DNA of 64,000 bases from Enterovibrio norvegicus DSM 15893 (GTDB taxonomy: Bacteria > Pseudomonadota > Gammaproteobacteria > Enterobacterales > Vibrionaceae). Shown in pieces: positions 54,241-63,875 of the stretch. Where the stretch lies: assembly GCF_900115495.1 (NCBI RefSeq), contig NZ_FOWR01000007.1:95280-159279 (forward strand), given 5' to 3'. Within the stretch, counting starts at the first letter, position 1, and every line of letters begins with the position of its first letter. Both the position numbers and the translations under genes were made by a program. Under the pieces are notes generated by a model, which was not told the DNA's origin, made no database searches, and saw only the letters and a program-made list of their open reading frames with translations.

Positions 54241-56610
54241 ATGCAAAAGAACACCCTGTGGTTCGATTCCCTATCAATGGATGATGTCGACAAAGTCGGC
54301 GGCAAGAATGCGTCCCTCGGCGAGATGGTGTCAAACCTCGCCAATGCGGGCGTATCCGTGCCAAATGGGTATGCAACCACCTCGTATGCGTTTAACCAAT
54401 TCCTTGATTTTGAAGGGCTGGACGAGCGCATTCATCAGATACTTGATGAACTTGATGTTGAAGACGTAGACGCCCTTCGCCAAGCTGGCTCTACGATCCG
54501 CCAATGGGTTTTAGATGCCCCCTTCCCTGCTGATCTTGAACAAGACATTCGAGATAACTATGAAACGTTAGTTGACGGCAATTCTGAGCTTTCCGTCGCT
54601 GTGCGTTCCTCTGCGACCGCGGAAGATTTACCCGATGCGTCGTTTGCAGGCCAACAAGAAACCTTCCTCAATGTGAAAGGCATTGATGCGGTCATTGAAG
54701 CCACCAAACATGTTTTCGCGTCACTCTTTAACGACCGCGCCATTTCTTACCGCGTTCACCAAGGGTTTGATCACCGTGGTATCTCGCTTTCAGCGGGTAT
54801 TCAGCGCATGGTGCGTTCAGACAAAGCGTCTTCTGGTGTGATGTTCACACTGGATACCGAATCTGGCTTCGACCAAGTGGTGTTCATTACCTCTTCTTGG
54901 GGTCTGGGTGAAATGGTTGTGCAAGGGGCGGTTAACCCTGATGAGTTCTATGTGCACAAGCCGCTGCTTGAAGCAGGCACGCCCGCCGTGGTTAAGCGCA
55001 CCTTTGGCTCAAAACTTATCAAGATGATCTATGCCGACAGCCAAGTGATTGGCAAACAGGTCGAGATCGTTGATACCTCTCCAGAAGAACAAAACCAATT
55101 CTCACTCACTGACGATGAAATCGCAGAATTGGCAAAACAAGCCATGATCATCGAAAAGCACTACCAACGTGCGATGGACATTGAGTGGGCGAAAGACGGG
55201 ATCGACGGCAAGCTTTACATTGTGCAAGCGCGCCCAGAAACCGTGTGTTCGCAGAAGAACGGCAACATCATCGAACGCTATGAATTGAACGACAAAGCCG
55301 GTGTGCTGGTTGAAGGCCGCGCCATTGGCCAACGCATCGGCAGTGGCAGCGTGCGCGTTGTCGCTTCGCTGGATGAAATGTCGTTAGTGCAAGAAGGCGA
55401 CGTACTTGTCACCGACATGACAGACCCTGATTGGGAACCTGTGATGAAGAAAGCGGCAGCGATTGTCACCAATCGCGGCGGCCGAACGTGCCACGCCGCC
55501 ATCATTGCCCGCGAACTGGGCATTCCCGCCATCGTGGGTTGTGGTGATGCCACCAGCAAACTGAGCGACGGCGCAGACGTCACCATTTCGTGTGCAGAAG
55601 GCGAAACCGGCTATGTCTATGACGGCAAACTCGATTTCGTGGTGCGCCAGTCTGCGGTTGATGAACTGCCCTTGCTGCCCACCAAAGTAATGATGAATGT
55701 CGGCAACCCTGACCGCGCGTTCGATTTCGCACAAATTCCAAACGAAGGCGTTGGCCTTGCACGCTTAGAGTTCATCATCAATAAGATGATCGGCATTCAC
55801 CCGAAAGCCCTCTTGAACTTTGACGCGCAGAGCGACGAGCTGAAAGCACAAATCAACACGCGTATTCGTGGCTATAAAGACCCTGTCGATTTCTACGTGA
55901 GCAAACTGACAGAAGGGATTGCCACCATCGCAGCCGCGTTCTGGCCGAAGCGCGTTATCGTGCGTATGTCGGATTTCAAATCGAACGAATACAGTAACCT
56001 GATTGGTGGTAGCGAATTCGAACCGCATGAAGAAAACCCAATGTTGGGCTTCCGCGGCGCATCGCGTTACATCTCTCCGGTATTTGAAGATTGCTTCGAA
56101 TTGGAAACACAAGCCATTAAGCGCGTGCGCAATGAGATGGGGCTCAAGAACGTTGAAATCATGATCCCATTCGTTCGCACCACAGGTGAAGCGGCAGAAG
56201 TGAATGACTTGCTGGCGAAGTTCGATCTCCGCCGTGGCGAACAAGGTCTGAAAGTCATCATGATGTGTGAATTGCCATCAAACGCCGTGCTTGCGGATGA
56301 TTTCTTAAAGTACTTTGACGGTTTCTCGATTGGTTCGAACGACATGACACAGCTAACGCTGGGCTTGGATCGCGATTCAGGCGATGTGGCGCACTTGTTT
56401 GACGAGCGCAACCCCGCAGTGAAAGCCATGCTGAAAATGGCGATTGACGCAGCAACACGCGCAGGCAAATACGTCGGTATTTGTGGTCAAGGCCCGTCAG
56501 ATCATGATGATTTGGCGGAGTGGTTGATGGCACAAGGCATTAGTTCTGTATCGCTGAACCCCGATACCGTAGTGGATACCTGGACTAAGCTCGGCAAAGT
56601 CGCGAAGTAG
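54241..56610 (+). CDS. ppsA: Phosphoenolpyruvate synthase
   Basis: A 789-aa enzyme making PEP from pyruvate and ATP for gluconeogenesis. The N-terminal ATP-grasp domain is about 5-350 ([34 protein letters not shown]). The phosphohistidine domain has the active His in [21 protein letters not shown] (about 415-435). The C-terminal PEP-utilising barrel has [12 protein letters not shown] and [20 protein letters not shown] with catalytic Cys in [19 protein letters not shown] precedes ATG. It links to the pyruvate produced by DpaL and imported by the CstA-type carrier. Confidence 0.97.
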   Translation: MQKNTLWFDSLSMDDVDKVGGKNASLGEMVSNLANAGVSVPNGYATTSYAFNQFLDFEGLDERIHQILDELDVEDVDALRQAGSTIRQWVLDAPFPADLEQDIRDNYETLVDGNSELSVAVRSSATAEDLPDASFAGQQETFLNVKGIDAVIEATKHVFASLFNDRAISYRVHQGFDHRGISLSAGIQRMVRSDKASSGVMFTLDTESGFDQVVFITSSWGLGEMVVQGAVNPDEFYVHKPLLEAGTPAVVKRTFGSKLIKMIYADSQVIGKQVEIVDTSPEEQNQFSLTDDEIAELAKQAMIIEKHYQRAMDIEWAKDGIDGKLYIVQARPETVCSQKNGNIIERYELNDKAGVLVEGRAIGQRIGSGSVRVVASLDEMSLVQEGDVLVTDMTDPDWEPVMKKAAAIVTNRGGRTCHAAIIARELGIPAIVGCGDATSKLSDGADVTISCAEGETGYVYDGKLDFVVRQSAVDELPLLPTKVMMNVGNPDRAFDFAQIPNEGVGLARLEFIINKMIGIHPKALLNFDAQSDELKAQINTRIRGYKDPVDFYVSKLTEGIATIAAAFWPKRVIVRMSDFKSNEYSNLIGGSEFEPHEENPMLGFRGASRYISPVFEDCFELETQAIKRVRNEMGLKNVEIMIPFVRTTGEAAEVNDLLAKFDLRRGEQGLKVIMMCELPSNAVLADDFLKYFDGFSIGSNDMTQLTLGLDRDSGDVAHLFDERNPAVKAMLKMAIDAATRAGKYVGICGQGPSDHDDLAEWLMAQGISSVSLNPDTVVDTWTKLGKVAK

Positions 56611-56639
56611 GCAAGGTCGCGAAGTAAATAAATGTCATG

Positions 56640-56665
56640 GCCTGTTCAGTAGAACAGGCTTTTTT
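56640..56665 (+). terminator. Rho-independent terminator after ppsA
   Basis: GCCTGTTC pairs perfectly with GAACAGGC around AGTA and is followed by six T residues. Confidence 0.93.
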
Positions 56666-57003
56666 ATTGTTTTAAAATAACCTATTCCACACGTTTTATA
56701 AGAATATTATAAATTATTAAAGCACAGATACGTGGAGCTGTATCAATATTAAGACCCAAACAATGAAAATATTACACCCAGCCAAACACTTTGTTTTAAT
56801 TGAAAAAATCCCACCAATAAAAAACCCATAGAACAAAACATCCATTATTCAAACCCGATAATTGAAAATAACAACATCGATCTAACAAATAGATTTAATC
56901 CCAATTATTGATATGTTTATTATTTATAAAAAATAAGTAGCAATTATGATACATAGATAGCGCTTAATTATTATTTCTGCGCTTCAATAATTAGGACCAC
57001 CAT
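56666..57003. other. AT-rich promoter region of the haem-c/diguanylate cyclase genes
   Basis: About 340 bases of strongly AT-rich DNA without an ORF or clear repeat. AGGA lies just before the downstream ATG. Many TATAAT-like words occur, so no single promoter can be chosen. The composition differs from the flanking ppsA gene and may mark acquired DNA. Confidence 0.5.
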
Positions 57004-57528
57004 ATGAAACGTTATTATTCATTTTATCTCATATCATCTCTAACTTTCGTTAGTACGCAAAGTGCGTCCGAATCCATTGCTAGTTACCCTGAAGGCTGGG
57101 AAAACTGGCCCGTCGTCAAAGAAACAGTCAGCTTACCTTCAAATACCATTCTGCCCTCCGACACCACATTGTTTATCCAAGAGACGGTAGATGCCTACTC
57201 TTGGATAAATAATGGCGAAGGCTCTCCACTTACCATTCGCGTCAACCCAGATAAACTCGAACAGTACAAAACCCACGGCCCATATACGGATGGCCCTACT
57301 GCCGTCGGTGTGTCTGAAGTACAAGGGATCATATGGGTGACAGAACATTTTGGCGGCTTACCGATTTACGGAAGCTATAACCGAGAAGGGCAAGATATCA
57401 GCGGCATGCACCCCACTCTTGAAGCAGAGTTTTGCCAACGCTGCCATGACACCTACAAGGATGTCTGCATTAACGGCACCTGCGCAGAGCCTGTTCTCTC
57501 TATCTATCAGTCCGACAGTAGCAACTAA
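57004..57528 (+). CDS. Predicted secreted c-type haem protein (P460-like)
   Basis: A 174-aa protein with a signal peptide (residues 1-22) and a single haem-c attachment motif CQRCH at 144-148, plus two more cysteines (155, 160). The body reads YPEGWENWPVV, then YTDGPTAVGVSEVQGIIWVTEHF, an order reminiscent of cytochrome P460-type domains, which also carry a late CXXCH. I cannot confirm that family. It sits six bases upstream of a membrane diguanylate cyclase, so it may be a periplasmic redox or gas-sensing partner of that enzyme. Confidence 0.72.
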   Translation: MKRYYSFYLISSLTFVSTQSASESIASYPEGWENWPVVKETVSLPSNTILPSDTTLFIQETVDAYSWINNGEGSPLTIRVNPDKLEQYKTHGPYTDGPTAVGVSEVQGIIWVTEHFGGLPIYGSYNREGQDISGMHPTLEAEFCQRCHDTYKDVCINGTCAEPVLSIYQSDSSN

Positions 57529-57542
57529 GATTAGTGAAGACG

Positions 57543-59027
57543 ATGTTACAAAGACTCTCGATAAAGCAAACCCTATTCCTCTCTCACTTACTGTTAGTGC
57601 TCATCCTTATACTGGGTATGAGTTACTCTCGATACCAAACCGAGTGGACGACGAGAGTGAACTTTGCCGCAGGAACCGCTGAAGGCGCTTTGGTTCCTAT
57701 GCTCCATGATATTTCCCTTGCCGTCGCAGGTCGCAGTTATTCCAAACTCCTGATGCCGCAGAAGAAAGCGCAATTTCACAATATCGAGAAGCTCCTTTAC
57801 TTAGACATTCAAGGCACATCCGACTATTCCAATAAAGACTACGGTTTACGGTATCATCGGTCGCTCAATAAAGTGTGGCGATCTAACGTTACCCAACAGG
57901 AAATCGATGCAGCTAAAGCCAAGACACAAGAGTTAGTGCATGCGAAAAACCACCCGAGTAATCAACAAAAAACCAGAATGCAAAAACTTGAGTTTCTCAT
58001 CAACAAATCAACGAGAGACATCAATATCCTTCAAGACAGTGTTCACTTAGAAGAGAGCGCTTTCATTCCGTGGCAGTTTCCCACCATCCCGCCAGGTAAA
58101 GATTATGTTTTGTCATACTCAGAACACGTTTTTTACTTCAAGTTGCCTCTTCTGAACAGAAATGGGGGACATGTTCTCGCCATCTTTGATGCTTCCCATC
58201 TCTTCTCACTGAAAAAGCAAATTTATGATGCGCTTATCGCTGAAGCATTTGTTTCTTTAATCATCTCGCTCATTCTGGTTTATTGGGTCTCGCACACACT
58301 CGTCGAGCCTCTTCGTCATCTCGCCAGACAAATGGGTAAAGACGTAGAAGCAATAGATATGAGTCAATTAAAAGAACTAAAACGTAACGATGAGATTGGC
58401 GTATTAGCACGAGGCATCAATACGCTTACCCTTCAAACACAGTCTCAAATGAAACTCCTCCGCCATGAGTCAGCCACAGATGCATTAACCGGACTGCCCG
58501 GAAGAAACAGTTACGCGCAGCAAGCCGAACGCTTTTTTAATCAGACGCGGGCTGAAAACCAATTGCTTGGCATCATTGTTTGCGACATCGATAATTTCAA
58601 ACTCTATAACGATACGTTCGGCCATGGACGTGGTGACGACGTCATTAAATCGATCGCAGATGCCATGCATGATGCAATGAGAAGTGATGATTTGTGTTTC
58701 CGTATCGGCGGAGAAGAATTCGTTGCACTCCTGCCATTAAGTGACGCCAAGTTTCTCAATATCATTGCTGAACGAATCCGCAGCAGCGTAGAAAAGCTCT
58801 CTATTCCTCATATCACAGAGAACGGCATCGTCACACTCTCTGTAGGCGCACTGCTCGTGACACCATCAGCAAAAAAATGGACTTACTCTAACGCGTTCGA
58901 TGAAGCAGATGCGCTTCTTTACAAAGCAAAAGACAAAGGAAGAAACCGCATCGCCATCGGCACACTAACGCCTCACAAGCCATGTTCAACAACAAAGGAA
59001 GAAAATAGGTCTTCTGAGACAACTTAA
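57543..59027 (+). CDS. Membrane diguanylate cyclase with periplasmic sensor and I-site
   Basis: A 494-aa signalling protein. Transmembrane helices near residues 9-27 and 235-258 bracket a periplasmic sensor with a helical, Cache-like appearance. HAMP (about 258-310) and GGDEF (about 325-482) domains follow. The active-site motif is GGEEF (389-393), and the inhibitory RxxD (RSDD) lies exactly five residues upstream, so cyclic-di-GMP synthesis with product feedback is expected. It is cotranscribed with the haem protein gene ending just before it. A GTG three codons upstream is an alternative start. Confidence 0.88.
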   Translation: MLQRLSIKQTLFLSHLLLVLILILGMSYSRYQTEWTTRVNFAAGTAEGALVPMLHDISLAVAGRSYSKLLMPQKKAQFHNIEKLLYLDIQGTSDYSNKDYGLRYHRSLNKVWRSNVTQQEIDAAKAKTQELVHAKNHPSNQQKTRMQKLEFLINKSTRDINILQDSVHLEESAFIPWQFPTIPPGKDYVLSYSEHVFYFKLPLLNRNGGHVLAIFDASHLFSLKKQIYDALIAEAFVSLIISLILVYWVSHTLVEPLRHLARQMGKDVEAIDMSQLKELKRNDEIGVLARGINTLTLQTQSQMKLLRHESATDALTGLPGRNSYAQQAERFFNQTRAENQLLGIIVCDIDNFKLYNDTFGHGRGDDVIKSIADAMHDAMRSDDLCFRIGGEEFVALLPLSDAKFLNIIAERIRSSVEKLSIPHITENGIVTLSVGALLVTPSAKKWTYSNAFDEADALLYKAKDKGRNRIAIGTLTPHKPCSTTKEENRSSETT

Positions 59028-59105
59028 ATCATTACCTTATCCCAACGAATAAGAAAATTTAGGGGAAGGGTTTCATTTCGTCAGTACACTAGAGGGTTGT
59101 TCGCT

Positions 59106-60446
59106 ATGATGCATTTGGTTCGCTTTTTTACCTGTTTACTATTAATTTCGATTATGTCATTGACGGGGTGTTCATCCCCAAGTAAATCCGTTCATCAATA
59201 TCAGATCCCCATAGGAACAACCTATAAAATTGACGCTTTCAACTTCGACTTATCTCAGCTTTACAGTGTCGCGGGGATGCTAAATGAAAAAGAAACAGAA
59301 GCACTCATGTTGCGGTCATTTAGTGCCAAGCTAGAAAAAGAAGGATTACTTGCCACTGAAGAAAATACAGATGCCCTTTCACTTGTCGTCAACATCGATT
59401 ACTTCCGTAATTATGTTGGGCAAGCCACTCCTTTTAGAACAGAAATGGTCTCTCCACCTAAACTCTACTATTCCATCGAAGTGATTGATGAAAAAGGCGA
59501 GAAGAAAACTATTTTTCAGTCTCAAGAAATGACGACCTCTGCTCGAAGTCTGTTTTATTTAGGTATCAATAAAAACATCAAAGAGGATGTCATGTATTCG
59601 CTCATTTCCGCCAACAGCATCGCAAAAAAATTAATTTCACTTACACCAGAGCATGAGGGCTACAGTGAAGACCCCGAGGCTTATACCAGCGCGGCAAACG
59701 ATATAAAATTGATGCTCAATCAGTTCTCCCAAAAAGCATCAACACCTTCAGATAAAACATATATTCCCGACACCCTGACGCAAAAATATCTAGCAATGAT
59801 ATCAAGCGAACAACGACGCACACGAATGAATGCGTATTCTGAAATACAAGATCAATGGTTGAACCAACAAGCCTTGTTCGACACGTTAAACGATCTCATT
59901 CTTTCTTCGTACAACGACGACCTCACCAAACAGCAACTCGATGAACTTGAAGAACAAATAGAAACGATCGCCAATGCAGGGCTGAAAGAATACAAGCCCA
60001 CATTAGTCAAAATCACCGAAACGGCGACATCTACTGAGCTTCAGAACTTTACATCTAAACAGCTAAAAGTTCTAAACTCACAAGCCCTAACCTCCGATGT
60101 GATCCATCAACCACTACCAGAAGACATGAACCTGAGTTGGAAAAAACACCAGCTATACAACATGGCGACATCAGAAGAGAAAGATCTGCAACGGTTAGCT
60201 GCGAAGAAAATCTACCGAGACTACCCGAAAGACAAAGTGCTTTTAGACGTGCTGAGCGACCAGTTAGACCAAGCGTTAATCCGTGGCTATAACGCAGAAC
60301 TCCGGAATGATTTTCACGCTTGGATATGCCGAATTTTAGGCACGTCGGGTGACACAAAGTACAAACCTCAGCTTGAATACTTGGCTCAAAATGCCGCGCA
60401 TAGAAAGGTGCGCAATTTTGCCGAAACCTATGCCGACGAACTGTAA
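59106..60446 (+). CDS. Hypothetical lipoprotein with HEAT-like C-terminus
   Basis: I do not recognise this 446-aa protein. It has a lipoprotein signal peptide ending SLTGC (Cys22). Residues about 30-190 form a mixed alpha/beta domain; about 190-446 are almost entirely helical, with repeated leucine patterns resembling short HEAT-like repeats. GAGGG lies nine bases before the ATG. It follows the diguanylate cyclase gene by about 80 bases on the same strand and may share its transcript, suggesting an envelope function controlled with it. Confidence 0.75.
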   Translation: MMHLVRFFTCLLLISIMSLTGCSSPSKSVHQYQIPIGTTYKIDAFNFDLSQLYSVAGMLNEKETEALMLRSFSAKLEKEGLLATEENTDALSLVVNIDYFRNYVGQATPFRTEMVSPPKLYYSIEVIDEKGEKKTIFQSQEMTTSARSLFYLGINKNIKEDVMYSLISANSIAKKLISLTPEHEGYSEDPEAYTSAANDIKLMLNQFSQKASTPSDKTYIPDTLTQKYLAMISSEQRRTRMNAYSEIQDQWLNQQALFDTLNDLILSSYNDDLTKQQLDELEEQIETIANAGLKEYKPTLVKITETATSTELQNFTSKQLKVLNSQALTSDVIHQPLPEDMNLSWKKHQLYNMATSEEKDLQRLAAKKIYRDYPKDKVLLDVLSDQLDQALIRGYNAELRNDFHAWICRILGTSGDTKYKPQLEYLAQNAAHRKVRNFAETYADEL

Positions 60447-60552
60447 GGGGAACAGGAAAACACCGCGTAACTGAGAAAGATAATGGCCCGCAACCTCATC
60501 TGATTTGGCGACTTCTTGCTGCTAATCTTCTGAGTTTCTGGGCCTTTATCTG

Positions 60553-60616
60553 CCTATCCTTTGAGCTGCTTATCCTCTGAGCTGCTTATCCTTTGAACTG
60601 CTTATCCTTTGAACTG
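60553..60616 (+). repeat. Four 16-bp tandem repeats
   Basis: Four adjacent copies of CTTATCCTTTGAACTG with one to three substitutions (first CCTATCCTTTGAGCTG, second CTTATCCTCTGAGCTG, last two identical). It lies in the 364-base gap between the lipoprotein and CmcJ-type genes, which holds no gene. Confidence 0.95.
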
Positions 60617-60810
60617 CTTAGCAGAGAAAGTCCTTAAAAAAACGAACCATTGCATCTTTCTAATACCGCAATCAATCGCGATTATATTCAAAACCCGAAT
60701 TCTGATTCTTCCCCCCGCTCATTTATTCGCCACGCCTTAATGATTAAGCTTTTCTCCAAGACGAGCGGTGCCTGTGTGTAGCCGCAAAACAGGGAATGGA
60801 GTCTTCAATC

Positions 60811-61593
60811 ATGACACTTAAAGCCTCAGTGAATTACCACGTACAAAGCCATGAAGCACAAGCCTTCCAGTTTGATGTTGATGGCATCTCAGGCAATTTA
60901 GTTGCACCTGAATTAGTCCCCACACAAGTCAATGTCAAAGACAACAGAGACCATGGCAGTGACATCAATTTTGCCAACGACGGTATTACCTTTGTTACCC
61001 AACCTTCTGTTGTGACGGAATTTGATGAAGACCGTGCATGGCAACCCGCTTACGACCAAGAAATCCAAGCCCTGCTTGCGCGAGAGATTAATGCGCTCGA
61101 GGTGATCGTGTTTGACCACACCATCAGAATTGATGACCAAGGTTCAGCGCGTCAACCCGCCAGAAACGTTCACAACGATTACAGCCCAGACGGCGCAAAC
61201 CAACGCTTGGTCAACTTAGTGGGCGAAGTGCGTGCGAAAACCTTCCAAGAAGGCGCGTTTGCGCTCGTCAATGTATGGCGTCCGATCAGTCCGGTCATCA
61301 CGACCTCGCCGCTCGGCTTTATTCATCCGACATCGATGGATAACGAGGATTGGATGACGATCGATATGGTCTATCCCGACCGTAAGGGCGAAATTCTTGG
61401 TGTTGCTGCAAACCCCAAGCATGAGTGGTTCTATCAATCCAACATGCGTTCGGATGACGTGGTGATCTTCAACGTTTACGACAATCAAGGCCGCCCTTAT
61501 TTGGCGCACAGCGCACTGGATATTGTGGGCCAATCCGCTGTAAGCGCACCGCGAATAAGCATAGAAACACGCACCTTGGTGAGATACGCATAA
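60811..61593 (+). CDS. CmcJ/NvfI family oxidoreductase
   Basis: A 260-aa protein matching the CmcJ/NvfI/GA4-desaturase-like family: RNVHNDYSPDGANQRL (about 117-132, supplying His and Asp for iron), FALVNVWRPI, then WFYQSNMRSDDVVIFNVYD with later LAHSALD. Members are thought to be non-haem Fe(II)/2-oxoglutarate oxygenases in natural-product or lipid pathways. It precedes a crotonase gene by about 105 bases on the same strand. The internal ATG was chosen because GGAG lies upstream; an earlier ATG adds five residues. Substrate unknown. Confidence 0.8.
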   Translation: MTLKASVNYHVQSHEAQAFQFDVDGISGNLVAPELVPTQVNVKDNRDHGSDINFANDGITFVTQPSVVTEFDEDRAWQPAYDQEIQALLAREINALEVIVFDHTIRIDDQGSARQPARNVHNDYSPDGANQRLVNLVGEVRAKTFQEGAFALVNVWRPISPVITTSPLGFIHPTSMDNEDWMTIDMVYPDRKGEILGVAANPKHEWFYQSNMRSDDVVIFNVYDNQGRPYLAHSALDIVGQSAVSAPRISIETRTLVRYA

Positions 61594-61698
61594 GCGTCGC
61601 GAAAGAGAAAACCCCAGAGGGCTCAACACCTCTGAGACATGAGAAAAGAAAAGAAAAGAAGATAAAACAAAAACATAACGCGAATAAAAAAGGATGAG

Positions 61699-62547
61699 AT
61701 GATGAAATATGCAGGCTTTACGACCTTCACCACTGAACAGAACAACGGCATTCTGACCGTTACCTTTAACTTCGGAACGGTGAACCTTCAAGGGCAAGAC
61801 ATGCTAGCTGACCTAAACAGCCTAGCAATGCGCCTAGAGCGAGACCGAGACACCAAAGTGGTTGTGTTTCAGTCAGCAAACCCAGAAATTTGGGTGTGCC
61901 ACTACGACACAGAACTGCTCAAAGAGATGTCAGACGAAGCCGTTTCTCGTGAAGATGTTCAGCTTCTTGACCTGCAATCCGTTTGTGAGCGCATCAGCAA
62001 GGTTCCGCAAGCCACCATCGCGAAACTGGAAGGTTTTGCGCGTGGGGGCGGCCATGAGTTGGCACTGGCATTGGACATGCGCTTCGCCGCACGCGGCAAA
62101 TACAAGTTCATGCAAATGGAAGTGGCAATGGGCATTCTGCCTTGTGGCGGCGGTGCATCACGCATGGCACGTCAAACCGGCCTTGGCCGTGCATTGGAAA
62201 TCATCCTTAGCGCCCGTGACTTTGATGCCGATGAAGCAGAAAGAATGGGCACCATCAACCGCGCGCTCGACCCAGAAGAAATTGGCGAATACGTGGATAA
62301 CTTAGCGAACCGTATCGCGCAATTCCCAGCTGAGTCGATCAATGCATGTAAGCAAGCGGTGTATGAGTCCATTGATAAGCCGATAAACGAAGCACTAAAA
62401 GCAGAAGCTTATTGGCTGTACCAAGCCACCAGCAAAACGCCAGCGCTAAAACGCTTCACCCTTGCCGATGACCAAGGCCTTCAACATGACATTGAAAACC
62501 AGCGTAACTGGGATGCATTGGTCATGAACGTGCAAGACATTAAATAA
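61699..62547 (+). CDS. Enoyl-CoA hydratase/isomerase (crotonase) family protein
   Basis: A 282-aa crotonase-fold protein. The oxyanion-hole segments are NPEIWVCHYD (about 56) and LEGFARGGGHELALALDMRFAARG (about 112-135), then MGILPCGGGASRMARQTGLGRALEI. Glu residues used in true hydratases are not clearly present (the ...MEVAMGILPCGGG position replaces the usual PE...G), so it may be an isomerase, hydrolase or non-CoA variant. Context with a CmcJ-type oxygenase suggests a two-step modification pathway. AGGATGAG precedes ATG. Confidence 0.85.
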   Translation: MMKYAGFTTFTTEQNNGILTVTFNFGTVNLQGQDMLADLNSLAMRLERDRDTKVVVFQSANPEIWVCHYDTELLKEMSDEAVSREDVQLLDLQSVCERISKVPQATIAKLEGFARGGGHELALALDMRFAARGKYKFMQMEVAMGILPCGGGASRMARQTGLGRALEIILSARDFDADEAERMGTINRALDPEEIGEYVDNLANRIAQFPAESINACKQAVYESIDKPINEALKAEAYWLYQATSKTPALKRFTLADDQGLQHDIENQRNWDALVMNVQDIK

Positions 62548-62570
62548 ATCGCGCGCTCACTGCTTTTCCG

Positions 62571-62602
62571 AACATGGAGTCTGCCTTATAGGCTCCATGT
62601 TT
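62571..62602 (+). terminator. Terminator-like hairpin after the crotonase gene
   Basis: AACATGGAG pairs with CTCCATGTT, with an inner CC/GG pair and a four-base bulge; TTCCC follows. No long T-tract, so moderate confidence. Confidence 0.45.
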
Positions 62603-62652
62603 CCCAATCTGCCCCCTCCCTTTTTCAAGCATTGATGCCAATTCCGCGGGCA

Positions 62653-63009
62653 CTAAAACTCGTCGAGCGTGTCACGCGCTTCATTATCGTGAATGTTGAA
62701 TTTGATACTGCCTAGGTCATCCATGGTGAATGACACTGTGGTGCTTTCTTCGCCATCAAGATCCATATCAGCGCAGCCATTGTATATTGACCATTTGTAG
62801 CGGTACTTGAGTTGATATTCATTGCCAACCAAATGAGTGACGTCATCAATATCTATGCCTGTATGGTTTTTGGCGAGAAAACTAATATGGGACAAATTAG
62901 GCACCAATGACGCGCCATACTCAGGTTCATTTTCCATCAAGAACTGCTTAAGCTCACCGCATAAAGCGCTACCATGCTCAATTGTTCCGATACTGCTTCT
63001 AAATTTCAT
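62653..63009 (-). CDS. Hypothetical small soluble protein
   Basis: I do not recognise this 118-aa protein. It is acidic, without signal peptide or membrane segment, and mixed alpha/beta. It is the last of three same-strand small genes with gaps of 36-41 bases, so probably an operon. GAGAG lies upstream of the ATG. Confidence 0.65.
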   Translation of the reverse strand: MKFRSSIGTIEHGSALCGELKQFLMENEPEYGASLVPNLSHISFLAKNHTGIDIDDVTHLVGNEYQLKYRYKWSIYNGCADMDLDGEESTTVSFTMDDLGSIKFNIHDNEARDTLDEF

Positions 63010-63050
63010 GTTTCACTCTCATGATGCAACTCGCTTAATAAAGCTAGCCG

Positions 63051-63398
63051 TTATTCTTTCTTGATCAGCGTATTCAAAAGCCCTTTTACATTTTCCATGT
63101 CGTCGACCAGCAAACTACGGCCAGCATGAATCAGTGTTGATCCAATGTTTACCCAGAGTTTCAGAAGCATGAAGCCAAAGAACAGCGCAACGATACGCAT
63201 CATGTCATGGGAGATGGCAACATCGTTACCTTCCAGTGTGGCAACATAAGATGTTTCCTCAGATCCCGCAATGTACTCATAAATGGGGTTGTTCGGAAAA
63301 TCCCTCAAATAATCAGGAAGGCTGAAAAGCAACTGCATCAGTGTGATCACGCCCAATGCGATTAATACGATACCAATATATTTCCCTACTTTACTCAC
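63051..63398 (-). CDS. Hypothetical small membrane protein
   Basis: A 115-aa protein with hydrophobic segments at about 8-27 and 65-85 and a charged tail. No family is recognised. The GTG start was chosen because AAAGGA lies six bases upstream; the longer ORF starting at TTG runs through that ribosome-binding site. It lies between two other small unknown genes on the same strand. Confidence 0.65.
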   Translation of the reverse strand: MSKVGKYIGIVLIALGVITLMQLLFSLPDYLRDFPNNPIYEYIAGSEETSYVATLEGNDVAISHDMMRIVALFFGFMLLKLWVNIGSTLIHAGRSLLVDDMENVKGLLNTLIKKE

Positions 63399-63434
63399 TC
63401 TATGTCCTTTCAAATAACGTCAATCAATGGGTAA

Positions 63435-63875
63435 TTACTTCAATACAAGACTGGCGATTTTTCGATTGTTCATTAATAGGATGAACCCGAACAACAGCAT
63501 GAAAACACCCGAATAAGACATGGATGGATCTCCGTCATAACCCCCTTTAAGCATCACGATAGCGGGGATAACTGACCAAAGGCTATCGATGATTAAGTTC
63601 AGTGAAAGGAGTGCAATACCTACCCTAGAAAGGTCAAACGCACTGATGCTCGTTGCTCCCTCTCCAACATCACTCGGCGTCAGCTTCTTTGCGATGGTTA
63701 AAGGAAATTTCCATGCCACACAAGCAACAACAAAATAAATACCACTCACCACAAAAAGCTCTGTGTTTTCTCTGGCGATGTCTCTCATAGACAGGAAAGA
63801 CAAGGTTGTGGAAATTGCTTCCAAGAACAACAAAATGGCAAAAATCCGAATGCCAATCGACAGTATTTCTCTCAT
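63435..63875 (-). CDS. Hypothetical membrane protein
   Basis: A 146-aa protein with four predicted membrane helices (about 5-25, 40-58, 80-100, 120-140) and a short acidic loop between helices 2 and 3. AGGG lies eight bases before the chosen ATG. It is first of the three-gene set; its N-terminus resembles that of the next membrane protein in hydrophobic pattern, but relationship is not proven. No function can be assigned. Confidence 0.65.
   Translation of the reverse strand: MREILSIGIRIFAILLFLEAISTTLSFLSMRDIARENTELFVVSGIYFVVACVAWKFPLTIAKKLTPSDVGEGATSISAFDLSRVGIALLSLNLIIDSLWSVIPAIVMLKGGYDGDPSMSYSGVFMLLFGFILLMNNRKIASLVLK

Noticed and set aside
54065..54376. Minus-strand ORF spanning the ppsR/ppsA divergent promoter
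   Set aside because: Overlaps the ppsA start and promoter region and shows no protein-family pattern.
57350..57682. 110-codon plus-strand ORF bridging the haem protein and cyclase genes
   Set aside because: Alternate frame overlapping both well-supported genes.
60553..60616. CRISPR-like array
   Set aside because: Sixteen-base units are adjacent with no spacers, and no cas genes are present.
61216..61797. 193-codon minus-strand ORF opposite the CmcJ-type and crotonase genes
   Set aside because: Antisense shadow crossing a gene boundary; no ribosome-binding site.
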